Origin: Dioscorea cayenensis subsp. rotundata
Taxonomy: Eukaryota; Streptophyta; Magnoliopsida; Dioscoreales; Dioscoreaceae
Assembly (NCBI RefSeq): GCF_009730915.1
Contig: NC_052488.1
Span: 21,074,305 to 21,138,304, forward strand
Direction of reading: 5' to 3'
Length of the DNA: 64,000 bases
Shown: positions 50,284-63,947 of the stretch, in pieces
Layout of the letters: every line of letters begins with the position of its first letter
Position numbering within the stretch: position 1 is the stretch's first letter
The notes under the pieces: model-generated
Database searches by the model: none
Seen by the model: only the letters and a program-made list of their open reading frames with translations
What the model was told of the DNA's origin: nothing
Made by a program: the position numbers and the translations under genes

Positions 50284-51391
50284 GGGTTTTTTCAAACTAA
50301 CTCTTACTTTTAATAATATTGTCCAAATGACTCTATGGTCATTTTATTTGGCAAAATGGCCTTGGGGCCATCCCATCAATACCTAGTAGCACCTATGTTC
50401 TTATTGTGTTATGATTGGGCAATTTTTTTTTGATAAAATTCTATTTTTTATATTTTAACCTCTCATCTCTTTTATAATTATTTAAATAGTTTATTTGTGG
50501 TTTTTTAAACCATTTTTTTTAAAAAATATTTGAAATTAAAATTATTATTATTATTAATATGAGATTTATTAAAACAGAAATTATTTTAAATTTTTTATTA
50601 ATATCTTAATTATTATTATTAGAGTGATAATTAATGAAGTATTAATTATTTAAAATTATTTTTATTATTATCAGTAAAATATTATTATTATAATAAAAAT
50701 TATTTTAAATTATTTTATTGATAAAATCATATCATGACTTTTTGACCAAAGCGCGTTAACCGGTGAACGACGCGCGATGTCCCACTTGGTTGGGTGTGCC
50801 GGGGGCCGCATGCGGCGCTCCCCATTGTTCGGGACATGGCATGTCTTGGTGACTGTCGGTGAGTCACCCAGACCCGAGCGACAGCTGCCACGCTCGTGAT
50901 TGCAACAATTATTCCTCGACTACCGGTTTTGTTGGATTTGATGAAACTCGAGTTTCATGTAGTATCAAGTGGTTCCATTATAATAATAATATTTTAATAA
51001 TAATAATAATAATAATAATAATTTTAAATAATTAATACTTCATTAATTATCACTCTAATAATAATCAAAATATTTATAAAAAAATTTTAAAATAATTTCT
51101 ATTTTAATAAATCTGATGTTAATAAGAATAATTTTAATTTCAAATAATGTTTTTTATTTTAATAAAAAAATTTAAAAAAAATTGGGTGAAAAATCACAAA
51201 TAAACTTTTTTTAAAAATTATAATTAAAAAAATGAGGGAATTAAAAATAATAAACAAAAATAGAGTTTTTTAAAAAAGTACCCATATGTTGACTGATTGA
51301 TGTGGAGGTTCTAGGACCATTTTGACAAATAAAATGGTTCTAGGGACCATTTAGATAATATTATTAAAAAAATTAATTTGAGAAAAAGCCC
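50284..51391. mobile_element. Fold-back Mutator-like element with perfect 9-bp TSD
   Basis: Starts GGGTTTTTTCAAA and ends GAAAAAGCCC, with AAATTATTA directly repeated on both sides (50275-50283 and 51392-51400). The arms, about 430 bases each, are AT-rich inverted copies. Shared words include GAGTGATAATTAATGAAG and TATTTGAAATTAAAATTATT. Between them sits a roughly 230-base GC-rich core (about 50745-50975) with no counterpart elsewhere in the window. The long TIRs and 9-bp TSD fit Mutator-like elements. No transposase. Confidence 0.8.
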
Positions 51392-51735
51392 AAATTATTA
51401 CATCAAAAGAAAATTAACTACAGTACGTTAGCTTAAAAAAAAATATTTCAGAAACTAAAATAAAAAGACAAGAAAAAAAAAACAAACAAATGTGTTTCAC
51501 GAATTAGTCCCCAAAACACACCTATTAATCAGCACTACATAATTACTCACTCATCCCTCATCTTTTCACAAACAAAAATCAAACATTGACTAAGACTTGA
51601 ATAGTCAAAGTCTCCTTCCACACCATGAAACCCCATGACAACTTCCCCTACTTTTCAAAAGAAATACCTATACATTCACATACACACACAAATAATTAAA
51701 AAATAAATAAATAAATAAAATGCATCTTCTTCACC

Positions 51736-51752
51736 TATATATATATATATAT
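51736..51752 (+). promoter_or_regulatory. TATA-like box of the P450 gene
   Basis: A TATATATATATAT tract about 60-75 bases before the ATG at 51813. If it is the TATA box, the upstream in-frame ATG at 51720 lies outside the mRNA, which supports the later start. Confidence 0.5.
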
Positions 51753-51812
51753 CCCCATCTCCACTCTGAACTTCAAACTTCAAAGCATAAAACAAACCTA
51801 CACCTTCATACA

Positions 51813-53846
51813 ATGGAAGCCTCACCATTGATAACCTACACCCTTATCATCCTAACAACCCTGACACTCATCATCATCAAACTCTCCGGCAAACCTCGCC
51901 GGAAACTCAACCTCCCTCCAGGTCCCAAGCCATGGCCAATCATCGGAAATCTCAACCTCATCGGTGAACTACCTCACCGTTCAATCCACCAACTCTCCCA
52001 AACCTATGGGCCCATCATGCAACTCAAGTTTGGATCATTCCCAGTAGTTGTAGGCTCTTCTGTTGACATGGCCAAAGCCTTCTTAAAGACACAAGATGTC
52101 ACCTTCGCCTCCCGGCCAAAAACCGCCGCCGGAAAACACACAACGTATAACTACTCCGACATCACTTGGTCCCCTTACGGTCCATACTGGCGCCAAGCTC
52201 GCAAGATGTGCATCATGGAGCTCTTTAGTGCTAAAAGGTTGGACTCTTATGAATACATAAGAAATCAAGAACTGAAAAGCCTACTTCATGATCTTTATGA
52301 CAAGAGTCTTATGGTTATAAGTCTAAAAGATCATCTTTCTACATTGAGTCTTAATGTTATTAGTAGGATGGTTCTTGGGAGGAAAGTACACTGATGATCA
52401 GGAGTCTGACAATTCTATTGTTACTCCTGAAGAGTTTAAGAAGATGCTTGATGAGTTGTTTCTTTTGAGTGGGGTTTTGAATATTGGGGACTCTATTCCT
52501 TGGCTTGATTTCTTGGATTTGCAAGGGTATGTAAAGAGGATGAAGAAGTTGAGTAAGAAGTTTGATAAATTTCTTGAGCATGTTTTGGATGAGCATAATG
52601 AGAGGATGGTGAGTGAAGGTGAGAATTTTGTGGCTAAGGATATGGTTGATGTTCTTCTTCAGCTTGCTGCTGATCCTAATCTGGAGGTCAAGCTTAGCAG
52701 AGATGGTGTCAAGGCTTTCACTCAGGTAATTATATATTTACTTCTTTTTTTTTACTTTTTATTTCGTTAATTGCTTGTTGATTTGGTGATTTGTTGACAT
52801 CAATGTTTCTTGTCTTTTGACTAAGCGACAATGATTTCGTGTTCCAGCATTAAATACTGATGTGTTGTTATATCAAATCTTCCTTTTTTATAGATAAAAA
52901 TTAGTAAATTACAGTTAAATAAAATATAATAGTGGGTTAACTTTATTCTATTATTTATTTTGTTTCAATACTGTTTTTTTAGTCATGGATTGGTTAATGT
53001 TTTTAAATGATTGTGTTCATCTGTCGTGTTGAATTAGGACTGTGTACAATTATGACTTTCATGAGGATTCTTTATGGATGCCGTTGTCCGATTCTTCTGC
53101 TTATTTGTAAATATAATTTGATAATATAAATATATACAATTTAACATTAACTTGCGTGAACTATTTGAGATCAGTGAATTTTTATAAGTTACATAATAAT
53201 TTTGATTAAAATTCAGGACTTGATTGCCGGAGGAACAGAGAGTTCAGCCGTGACAGTAGAATGGGCCATGTCAGAGCTACTTAAACAACCACACATTTTT
53301 GAAAAAGCAACAGAAGAATTAGATCAAGTCATCGGAAATGATCGATGGGTCGATGAAAAAGACATACCAAATTTACCATACATAGAAGCCATTGTAAAAG
53401 AAACAATGCGAATGCACCCGGTGGCACCAATGCTCGTCCCGCGGCTCTCGCGGGAAGATAGTACCATCGATGGCTATGATATTCCGGCCGGCACTCGGAT
53501 CTTGGTTAATGTTTGGACAATTGGTCGTGATCCGACTATTTGGGAAGCTCCCAATGAGTTCAAACCAGAGAGATTCATCGGTAAAGCTATCGATGTAAAA
53601 GGTAATAATTTTGAGTTACTACCTTTTGGTGCTGGTCGGAGGATGTGTCCTGGTTATAGTCTCGGACTCAAGGTCATACAAGTGAGTCTGGCTAACCTGC
53701 TTCATGGGTTCAAATGGAAGTTACCTCATGGGATGAAGGCTGAGGATTTGAACATGGATGAGATCTTTGGCCTTTCTACACCTCGCAAGGTCCTTCTTGA
53801 GGTTGTGCTTGAACCACGTCTTCCTTCCCATGTTTACAATGTTTGA
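51813..53846 (+). CDS. Cytochrome P450, CYP71 clan (CYP92-like), with one frameshift
   Basis: An ER-anchored haem monooxygenase of about 513 aa. Exons are 51813-52725 and 53217-53846, the single intron being at the usual CYP71-clan position before the I helix. An N-terminal hydrophobic anchor is followed by the hinge LPPGPKPWPIIGNL. Later come WSPYGPYWRQARK (C helix), the oxygen-binding AGGTESS, ExxR in KETMRMHP, FKPERF, and the haem-binding PFGAGRRMCPG. The resemblance is strongest to CYP92 proteins, some of which make homoterpene volatiles while others act on other substrates, so no substrate is assigned. The frame breaks at the GGG run 52377-52379, where one G fewer restores LGGKYTDD. The second exon is intact. 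Confidence 0.88.
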
Positions 53847-56413
53847 TGTTGTTTGCTTATCATTATCTTAAGTTGTGATGTTTATGTTTGAGGTTGTGGG
53901 AAAAATAAGACATTGTTAATTGTGTGTTTTTATTAGTGCTTAGATGAATTGATCTAAGGTTGTATGAAAGGTTTTACTACTAGGTTTTACTCATATATGT
54001 AATATTAACTACTTGCTGTTTAAATGAATAAAAGAGTCTTTCTTACTTTTTCAAGTTTTTGTTGTGGTCAGAAAAGTTTTTCTTTTACTTTATGATTATG
54101 GAATTTTAATTGGTGTAATTTATAATAGCAAGACCTAAGTGAATTAAATTTTTAGAATAAATCATCTCTACAATAAAAGTGTGTGATAGTTTATTTTTGT
54201 TCCATGTAAAAATTTGAATGAATAGGATATTAATATTTTTTTATTAAAGAGGTGGGTTCAAATCTTATTTTATATATAATGAGGATATAAGTGTATTGAG
54301 ATATAAATTTCATATTTGAACACACACTTTAATTTGTTAATTTAATTTAAAAAAATTATTTGTTTAATTTTAAAAAAATTGAGGGTTCTTGATTTATTTC
54401 AAAAAATTCAAAATAAATAAATAAATTATATGGCACCCTCTCTGACCCACTCCGTGGGACCCACTCTGGAATTATTAACAAGAGTTTTGTTATATGATTT
54501 TTTTTTTTGTATTAATGAAAAGATGCGCAAAAATTTATTTACGTCATCATAATACCATGCTAGTCACAAAGATTGGATGAACGCTATACTTTCATTCAAG
54601 GACAATTAACTTTCATTATCATCATGGGGTACACCCTTTATTAATTTTGTCTTCGTCACCAATGACTGGGATGAAAACAAACTTAAATGGCAATTTTTCC
54701 CTTTTTTAACAGCAGGTGCAACAGGTGCATATGATTACGTGTGGTCTCAAGTTTAAGTCACTCGAATTATAATTTTGGGAGTTATGTGTGAAGAATATTT
54801 TTTTGTTCTCTCTTTTAAAAATTACATTATGGGGTTATTCATAGATGAAGATTCGTATAAATATGTCTAATAGTGTCATGTCAAAATAGTAATATAATAC
54901 CAAAATGCTAGACACAGACACGACATGATACAATTATTAATCTTGTCTGATTTTCTAAATACATACACGACCTATATATAAAACATGTAACATGATACGA
55001 CCTGCTTAAGCCACTTAACCCACTTAATCTATAATTGGGTCATGTATTGGGTTGTAAAACATGATACAACCCATTTAACTCTTTTTTACAAGAAATTTAT
55101 AAACTAATAATGGCAACAAACTTGAATTAAATCCAAAATATATTAGTTTAAAATCTAACACTTATATATCAATATTTAGATACTTAAGTCCAACCTGCAT
55201 GAATACTTAAATATCTAGAATCCAATATATATATATATATATATATGCATATATGATATAATTACTTTTTTACCCATATATTCGTATTAATCGTGCTTTA
55301 CACGGGTTGACACAATTATGACGCGAAACCGTTTAATTTAAATGTGTCTTAATTGTGTTGACATGTTTACTACATGAACCCATTTATATTAAACCCATAT
55401 AAATTTTAAACTGTATCGTGTAGTGTTGTGTAATCATATTAGTACTCATTTTATCACCCATAGTTATTCCTAGAAGATTAGTCAAGATATTATAAATGGT
55501 GCATTTTCATACATGTTTGTTTTTTGCTTTGCCGTTGATTGATTTTGTATATATATATATATATATATAGGTTAAACACGTAATATACATACAGACATTC
55601 AAATTAAATTTAGTATATAAGGATAATGAGATAATCCCTTTTTGCATCCTTATCAACTAAATTAAGTTACTTCATTTTTAAAAAAATCACGCACACAAAC
55701 ACAATAGTGAAGCGAAAGATTAGATAGTGGGACTTAGACACAAAATTAGAGACAAAACTGCCTCAAAAAGTAAAAATATTAATCAATTATAAAAAAACAA
55801 ATACAAGAAAAGGATTTTTTTGTCAATTACCAATAAAATTTACATTAGTTTATTCTCTCCAAAACATACAAACCATCTTGATAATATATACTCTGGTTTT
55901 ATTCTTCAACTCGAAAAATGATTATTAAATTATAATTATTTTTTTATTGGTATTAAATAGGGACAAATGAAAATATTAAAATAATGGTTATAATTTAGAT
56001 ATATTTGACTTAGAATATTTGCAAATATTAGATTTAAAAATATTAAAACGAACTATAAAATGGTGGAGAAGATTCATTAAACTTAAAACATAAAATAAAT
56101 GAAGATTAAAAGTGAAAAGAAAACAGTAAGGAATGGTGAAGTGTTGTTAATTTTTTCTATTTTGAGTTAACTCAAAAAATTGTAATTAAATAAATAATTA
56201 AATTAAATTAATTAAAAGAAGAAGAAGTAGGGTAACCACCGGCTAATCAAGCTGTCTATGATAGTCACCTGCATCAGAGTATTGTTACAATCCTATTCAT
56301 ATATTGTTTCTATCTAAGTACTGTTTAAAAAGGGTTTAGTAAGTCCTTTGTGGGAGATATTATCTCTCTCCTCTTCATGATTATATGACAAAAATTATTA
56401 AATAGTTTGATTT
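53847..56413. other. AT-rich intergenic DNA
   Basis: No gene is recognised. About 54880-55450 has the look of a decayed TIR element (GACACGACATGATAC near its left side, GTATCGTGTAGTGTTGTG near its right side), but the ends are unclear. (AT)n tracts occur near 55225 and 55550. Confidence 0.5.
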
Positions 56414-56764
56414 TGTTAAGAATATATATCATAAATATATAGAGAGTAATAAGAATAGAGACCCAGAATATTTACCAAAAATCCTTTTCTTCTTCTTCTT
56501 CTTCCCTCTTCTTTATTTCTCTCTTTTCTTTCTCTTCTCTATATCCAATTTACAAATAAATGGGGGTATTTATAGGGTTACAAAAAGTTGAATGAGCGGC
56601 CGGGATCGATTTGATCCAGCGGTCCAAAATACCTCGGGTTGGTGGAATAATAGCGATCTCGAGTCGATTGCTACTGTGTTGCGCGTCATTGCTCACGATG
56701 AAGTTATGCACTTTCTACGGTAATATTACTACGGTGGCATCCATTAAAATATTTGTTTATAACA
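56414..56764 (-). repeat. 3' LTR of the minus-strand copia element
   Basis: 351 bp. It includes a CTT-rich tract near 56485-56510 and GATCGATTTGATCCA shared with the other LTR. Confidence 0.85.
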
Positions 56765-57348
56765 CTCCCCCTTGGATGCCTACGACCAAAGGATATGCCT
56801 CGTTAAAACCTTGCTAGGAAAAACCCAGTGGGATAAAAACCTAGCTAAGGAAAAAGAGTACACTATCCTTGGTACATTTGAGTATTATTGCCTCATTAAA
56901 AACCTTGCCTCGAAAAAACCCATTGGGATAAAAACCTTGGCGAAGGGAAAAAGAGTGCAGTCTCCCCCTCAAATAAATAACTTTTAACTCATATCAAAAG
57001 TACTTACATCCTTAAGTCTTCTCATCCCGATTTTGTATATAAGTCTTTTGGTGAATGCACTTAGGAAGTGATTTTTGTGAATAGATCATCTTGATTCTCA
57101 CCTGGATTGAATCTTTTTGAACTTCTATAAGCCTTCTTTTCCGGAGATCATGAGTGTAGAAAAAAATTTTTGGTGATATATGTTTAGATTACATCACCTT
57201 TTAATATAACCTCCTTGTATTTTGAGAAATACAAGCATTGTTGTCTTCATAAATTACCGTAGCATTTGTTATTCTTGATGGTAATTTTGCGGGATGATTT
57301 CATATATGCCCAATCATAGATCGTAACCATTGGCATTCACGACTTGCT

Positions 57349-60300
57349 TCATGGAGAGCTATAATTTCGAGCATGATTTCGATGAAGTAGACTGTAAGAG
57401 TTTGTTTTTGTGGAACGCCTATGAGATAGCTGCACTATCTGTAAGAAAAACATGTATCCGATCCCGAGATACGCCCTTTTATGAGGATCGACGGATACCC
57501 AAAGCATCGTCAAAAGCTCTGTGAGGTTGGATGAAGATTCTGTCGATAGAATAAACCCTAGATCCCGTAGTTCCTCGTAAATAACGTAGCACATCTTTTT
57601 ACTCCTTTCCGGTGTCTTGGCGTCGCGTGTAGAACCCGTATCTCGCTAGAAGATTTACTGCAAAGCTATATCTCGGTGCGAGTATTATTTGCAAGGTACA
57701 TTAATGCATCGATTGTACTTAAATATGGAGTTTCCGGACCAAGAATGATCTCTCCTTCTTCCGGTGGTGAAATGGATCTTCTCGAACATCAAGAGTTCGG
57801 ACGACCATAGGGCGTACTTTCGAGTGGATAAGCCTTCTCCATATTGAATCTCTTGACGACCTTTTTCCGATATAGGGTTGACTGATGCACGAAATATTCC
57901 CGAGGATAAATGCTCGATTTGTATACCTAGGGCGAATTTGGTCTTTCCCAAATCTTTCATTTCAAATTCTTTTTCTTAGATATGATCTGCGATTACTGAT
58001 TTCGTGAGGAGTACCTACTGAGATTTAAATCATCCACATATCGCTATCACAACAAAAACCGTTAGTATAACTTTTTTAATAAACACACATGGACATATAC
58101 TCATCATTTTGGTACCCTTCTTTTTATAAGATATTCATCTGAGACGGTTATACCACATCCGTCAGCATTGTTTTTAACTCATAAAAGAGATCTCTGTAAT
58201 TTAATAGAGTATAAATGATGATTATTTATAATATTTGTTTTTCTATATCCTTCGAGGATTTACATATATATGTCATTTTCAAGTAATCCATACAGATATG
58301 CTGTGACAACATCCATCAACTGCATATCTAATTTATTACTCACTTTGCCGTGGCAATTAAAAAAATCGAAAAGTAATTCCATCCATTCACGGAGAATATG
58401 TCTCTTCATAATCAATTCCGGGCGTTTGAGAAAAACCTTGAGCAACCAGGTCTTGCTTTTAGTATCTTATAATTTGATTATTTTTCATTCCTTTTTCTAA
58501 CGAACACCCATTTATAACCGATTTGGTTTTTATCCCTTACAGTGTTGGCACTATCTCGGTCCAAACACCTCACGTTTTGATAGGGAATTTAGCTCAGCTC
58601 GGATAGCTTCTTTTCCATTTTTGGCCAATCATTTCTTTTGTCGACATTCTTCGATAGATCGTGGCTCTGGATCATTATTAGTATTTATTTCTATATCTCG
58701 TAGCCACATCTGTAGATGAATATATCATTTATTTCGGTCTCATGCCGATTCGATCTTTGACCATCATCTACATAGCAAATTGAATTTTTCAACATTTTCG
58801 AAATATCATCCCCCATTGACTCTTCATTAACTTGTTTACGAGGGTTTTATAATTTCCTCTCCCTTTTCATAGGGGAGATCCTTCTCTTTATTTTTACGCT
58901 TCCTTTTTCTAGGAGTCTGAATCTTTAGCATCAATTGGTCTTCCACGTTTTTGTCGTGGTTTATTTTCTACTTGATTTTCTTTTCAATGGATTCTTAGGA
59001 ATCTCAATTCTTGCAGGAGCATTGGCAGCTGGTATATATGATTTGGTTACCGGTTTTGTATCGATGAATGCATCGAGTATTTCATTTGCAATATTTTGCA
59101 ATTTAATGATCCTTTGAACTTCAAGTTCACATTCATTTGTGCGAGGATCATATGTATGTAATCTTGATGCATTCCAATCAATTTCTTTTGGCTCATTTTG
59201 AGTAATCATTTCTCCCCTAATGCAGGGGAAGAGCAGTTCATCGAAAATGACAATCTGCTAAATCTTGCAGATAAATACATCCCCATTAATGGTTCTAAAT
59301 ATCAGTATAATTGAAGGGGAATCATAACCAACATATATACCAAGTCCGCGTTATGGACCCATTTTTTAGTACGATTTGGTGGTGGTATTGGCACATACAT
59401 CTGACATGACCAAATATTCTTATATATGAAATATCGGGACTCTTTACCCATAATGAGTTGGTGTGGTGAATATGTATTACATGCGTTAGGGTCGGATCCA
59501 GTATAAAGGCTGCAGCATGCAAAATAGCATGACCCCACGCACTTGTAGGCGCTTCGTCCTTAATAACATCGATCGGCAATAATCTGGAGTCTTTTAATTA
59601 ATGACTCGCAACCCATTTTGGGTACGTATACGAGCTCTTGGATGCTCAACATGTATTCCAATCGCCATACGATAATCATAAAATGATTTTTGATGAAAAA
59701 TTCACCAGAGATTATCAAGACTGAATTGTCTTTATGGGATAATCTGGAAATTGTGCTTTAAGCCCCGATAATTTGTGCCAATAACCTTGCAAATGCTACA
59801 TTCCTCGTAGGCAGTGAAACATGGGACCATCTAGTCGATGCGATCGATTAAAACCATAAAATACCTAAATGGTCCACATGATCGGATGTATTGGTCCACA
59901 AATGTCTCCTTGTATTCTTTCTGAAAAATTTAGGAGATTCACGATCACCTTTGTTATAGAAGGTCGGTTATTAGCTTTCCCACTCGAACATCTCTGAACA
60001 TGCATATTCATTATGTGTTAGGATTTTTATAATCCTTCAGCTGGGTGTCCATGAGAACTAGTAATAATCCCGCATGCAACATAATAGCACCCTGGATGTC
60101 CAAGTCTTTCATGCCATATTTTTAAATATCTCGAGTCATTAACCTTCCGGGTTAATCACCGTATGTGATTCCATCACTTTAATACGTGTAAAATATAATC
60201 CTGAGGATATACAGGAAAGCTTTCAAGTACACGCTTTTGGCATGAAATAACTATGTAATATAAAGATATTCTTTTCCTTCCTTATCAACCGCCTCTAAAT

Positions 60301-61642
60301 GATATCCATTATGACGTATATCTTTAAAAGCTTAAAAGGTTCCTCCTAGACTTAGGGGAATAGAGAGCATTTTTCATCCGCAAGGATGTCCCATTTAGCA
60401 ACATCAATGCTCGCTTCTCAGAACCTTCAACCAGGTCTGATGACCCTGCTATTGTGGTTATACATGCCTTTCTCATTGATAAGGATATAAAATATATTTT
60501 TCTTGTCAAAATAGTATGCCTTGTCCCGCAATCAATAATGCATTCATCATCAGCCATATTCTAACAAAACAGAAGAAAAACATAATTTAATAAAACATAA
60601 AGACATATTACATATTAGTCTATAAGGAAATCTGACATATCTAAATATGTATTTTCAGTTACATTTAAATTATTTATAGAATTATTCTCTATTTGATCAA
60701 CTATGGGGTTGTCAGCAAAATTTGTCTCAATATCTTTACCTTTCTTATTTTTAAGTGATTCTTGGTAAAGATTGACAAAATGTTTAGGGGTCCTGCAAAT
60801 TCTGGACCAATGACCTTCCAGGCCACAACGATAGCAGGTATCTTTCTTTGTTTCTGACCCCACCTTGTGGCTTTGTTGCTTTTGTTGATGTACATCAATT
60901 CTGTTATCGCGTGGTCCGATATTATTTCTGCCCCCACCACGATCAGCGTAGTCCTCGACCACCATAATTTCCTCGTCCCACCGCGGTTTTTAAAACTAGC
61001 ACCGCCGACCACGCCATCTTCTTTGCCCAAAAATTAATTTCGCGGCAGGTGCGCGATCCGGATGGTCGAGATCGATGATTCTGCATCAACAATTCATTGT
61101 TTTGCTCCGCCACGAGGAGACAAGAAATTAATTCGTAGAATTTTGTAAAAATTCTTTTTCTATATTGTTGTTGTAATATAACATTTCGTCAGTGAAATGT
61201 CGTGAAATGTTTTTCGAGCATCATTCCTTCTCACACATCGCTTTCTCCGCAGGACGAAAGTCATCGAAACAATTTTTAAATAGCTCGGAATTATATTCTC
61301 GCACGCTTTTTAAAAATCTCAAACCCCGAGACTTGACCAATCATTGCGTGCTTTTAGGCAAGTAGACCATTCCGAGATGTTCAAATCTCTCTTCGTGGAT
61401 AACCACAATTCCTCGTGGATCCTCAATGGTCAAATATTCATTTTTTTCGTGCCATCATCAATATGATGCCTTATAAATATTAAGGCCTTCGCCTTATTGT
61501 CACTGGGCTCATTGTTATTAGCCTCAATAGTTTTACTCAGGTTTCTTGCTTTCAGATGGAGCTTGATATCGAGGCTCCAAGATATATAATTGCTCCCTGA
61601 GATTTGAAGGGCCTCGAATTCTCTTTTTGCAATATTTGTCAT
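57349..61642 (-). pseudogene. Degenerate copia gag-pol
   Basis: Fragments in order on the minus strand: gag start near 61642 (EFEALQISGSNYISW), zinc knuckle CYRCGLEGHWSRIC (near 60840-60800), protease region ECIIDCGTRHT (near 60545), integrase end SAWGHAILHAAAF (near 59550), reverse transcriptase SNKLDMQLMDVVTAYLYG (near 58340-58290), MKDLGKTKFALGIQ (near 57958) and RNase H pieces near 57500. Many stops and frameshifts separate them, so no functional protein can be made. Confidence 0.85.
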
Positions 61643-62360
61643 TTTCTCTTCAAAATAATAATACAGCATGTAATTAGAATAGAGAGTACAAAATAAAATA
61701 TAAAGCATTTATGCTGTTCATATATACGGACTGTTCATGTACGATACTATTCATGTATACTGATCGTTTCATACATCGCAATTATCAAGAAGATTGGGAA
61801 TTAAAAATTTGTTTGAAAGTGATTATAAGTTAAAATGGAAGAAGAAGTAAAAAGATAAGGGAGAGAAGAAAGTAGGGGCCGATGAAGAAAGGCCGGCTAC
61901 GGAGAAATCCGAAAAAACAATGCAAGGAGGAGGGCCGACTGGGGAAGAGAGGACAGGGCTGCAGAGAAGAGAAAGGGCTCGGAGGTTCGCGGTGGAGTTT
62001 TTTACCGATTGCTCGGATCCGAGGTTTACCATGGCGCACTTGGGGAAGATTATACCGTAAGATTTGGATTTGATAGTAAACCCTCATCTGTAATAATAAT
62101 ATTATTATTTTTTTCTTGTTTATTTTTAAAAGTAATGGTAATATTAGCCTTAGTGGCTTTTAGTAATCGTATGTTTTTTTATGTATGCTTCTAAGAAAAA
62201 CTGAAATTATGTATTAAATAAAATGTATGGTTTGCTAGTATTATATTACCTGTCGAACCTTCTTGCATTCAGTGTTAGAAATGGGTTCCACATATATAAC
62301 ATATATATTAGATAAGGTAAAGAAAATTAAAATCATATGAGCAAATTGGTGCTGATAACG

Positions 62361-62712
62361 TGTTAAGAATATATATCATAAATATATAGAGAATAATAAG
62401 AATAGAGACCCAGAATATTTACCAAAAACCCTTTTCTTCTTCTTCCCTCTTCTTTATTTTTCTCTTTTCTTTCTCTTCTCTATATCCAATTTACAAATGA
62501 ATGGGGGTATTTATAGGGTTACAAAAGTTGAATGAACGGCCAGGATCGATTTGATCCAACGGTCCAAAATACCCTGGTTGGTGGAATAGTAACAGTACCG
62601 TCGACTGCTACAGTGTTACCCGTCGACTGCTACAGTGAAGTCGTCTGCTACAGTGATTTTCCTACAGTGATATTGCTGCAGTAGGCATCCATTAAAATAT
62701 TTGTTTATAACA
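62361..62712 (-). repeat. 5' LTR of the minus-strand copia element
   Basis: 352 bp, matching the 3' LTR well in the outer two thirds. Its inner third carries repeats of GTCGACTGCTACAGTG-like words that have changed in the other LTR. Confidence 0.85.
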
Positions 62713-63540
62713 GTATAAAATTTTTAATGTGACAAGTAAAAAAAGAATAAAGAAGAGCTCCAAAATGTAACAAGTAAAAAAAAGAACAAAGGGAGTATAT
62801 ATATAAAAAGAAAAACACATGCATGTGTATAGGTTTAAGACAAAAATGCATGCAAGTCTGGAAACATACTATTTAATATTTTTTTTCAAGATAAACTGTT
62901 AGACCGCTAAGAAAAACAGGTACACATACAATTTTTTTTGGAGCAAGTAAGGGTGGGGTCTTCGTACACATGAATGCTAGAATCACCTGCACATAACAAA
63001 TAGTCACATTCCCAAAAATATGCTCTCATCGTGAAGTGATATGCCCTCATTGTGAAGTGTTCTAATCGGAACCTGACTACCAATAGACTACTTGGTCATT
63101 GGTACTATTTAATACTGTTGAAGTTGAACTAATTTAAATTATATACATGTCCTTTTTTTACAAAGGCAACAAACACCATCCCATAGTGGGTGTCAAAAGA
63201 CATGAAAAATGTACAATGATGCACCAAATACAGTGACTTAACTACCTGTAGGGATTTATTAACTCGGTCAAACGTCACATTGGTGATTAGAGTTCTATCA
63301 TGTGCGCACCTAAAAAATATTTCAAGAATCAAAACCGAGTTAATAAATTTTTATGCTATGTAATTCTGGAGAAAAATAAAACGACATTCTCATATGACAG
63401 GGATCCGTGAATTGTGAATAAATAGTACTTAACAATTTTGGCGACCAAGGAATTTGACCCTGAGTATTGCAACATGTCCCTTTTTTCTAAATATACATAT
63501 ATAATGCACATGAGAAGGATGTTTTGTTGTAAAAGATTAG
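62713..63540. other. AT-rich intergenic DNA
   Basis: No gene is recognised. Confidence 0.6.
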
Positions 63541-63901
63541 GTTTAATACCCAAGTTAGTCCCTCTAAAATTCAAAATCGGCCCTTTTAGTCCCTCTATTA
63601 CAATTTCAGCCCTTTTAGTCCTTTTATTTGTTTGATTTTGTAAATATTAGTCCTGAGACCAACGACAGTTAGTTCTACCGTTTTGTTGGCTGACTTGGTT
63701 TTTTTTATAATAAAAAAATATTAAAAAATTATTAAAAAGTTAAAATCATAAACGGGTGCGGATTCAAATTAATGGATCCGCATCCTTAACATTGAAAATA
63801 ACATTTCCGTATCTTCTTTCTCCCGATCACCATCCTCCATCTCCATTACCGGTGAAACCCTCGACGAGAAGGAAGAGCCCGTTAAAAGCAATCATCAAGA
63901 G

Positions 63902-63947
<46 letters not shown>

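Larger units (their letters stand above)
56414..62712 (-). mobile_element. Old Ty1/copia LTR retrotransposon, decayed
   Basis: About 6.3 kb, bounded by related LTRs at 56414-56764 and 62361-62712 that have TG...CA ends in plus orientation. On the minus strand the 5' LTR is on the right. A primer-site-like TTATCAGCACC follows it (near 62350) and a purine tract (AGGGGGAG, near 56766) precedes the 3' LTR. The internal order gag, protease, integrase, RT, RNase H on the minus strand is copia. The LTRs differ clearly, especially in their inner thirds, so it is older than the copia at 34417. No TSD was found: GATTT on the left, GTATA on the right. Confidence 0.85.

Noticed and set aside
51720..51812. 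31-residue N-terminal extension of the P450
   Set aside because: It would be encoded over the probable TATA box, and P450s of this clan normally begin directly with the hydrophobic anchor.
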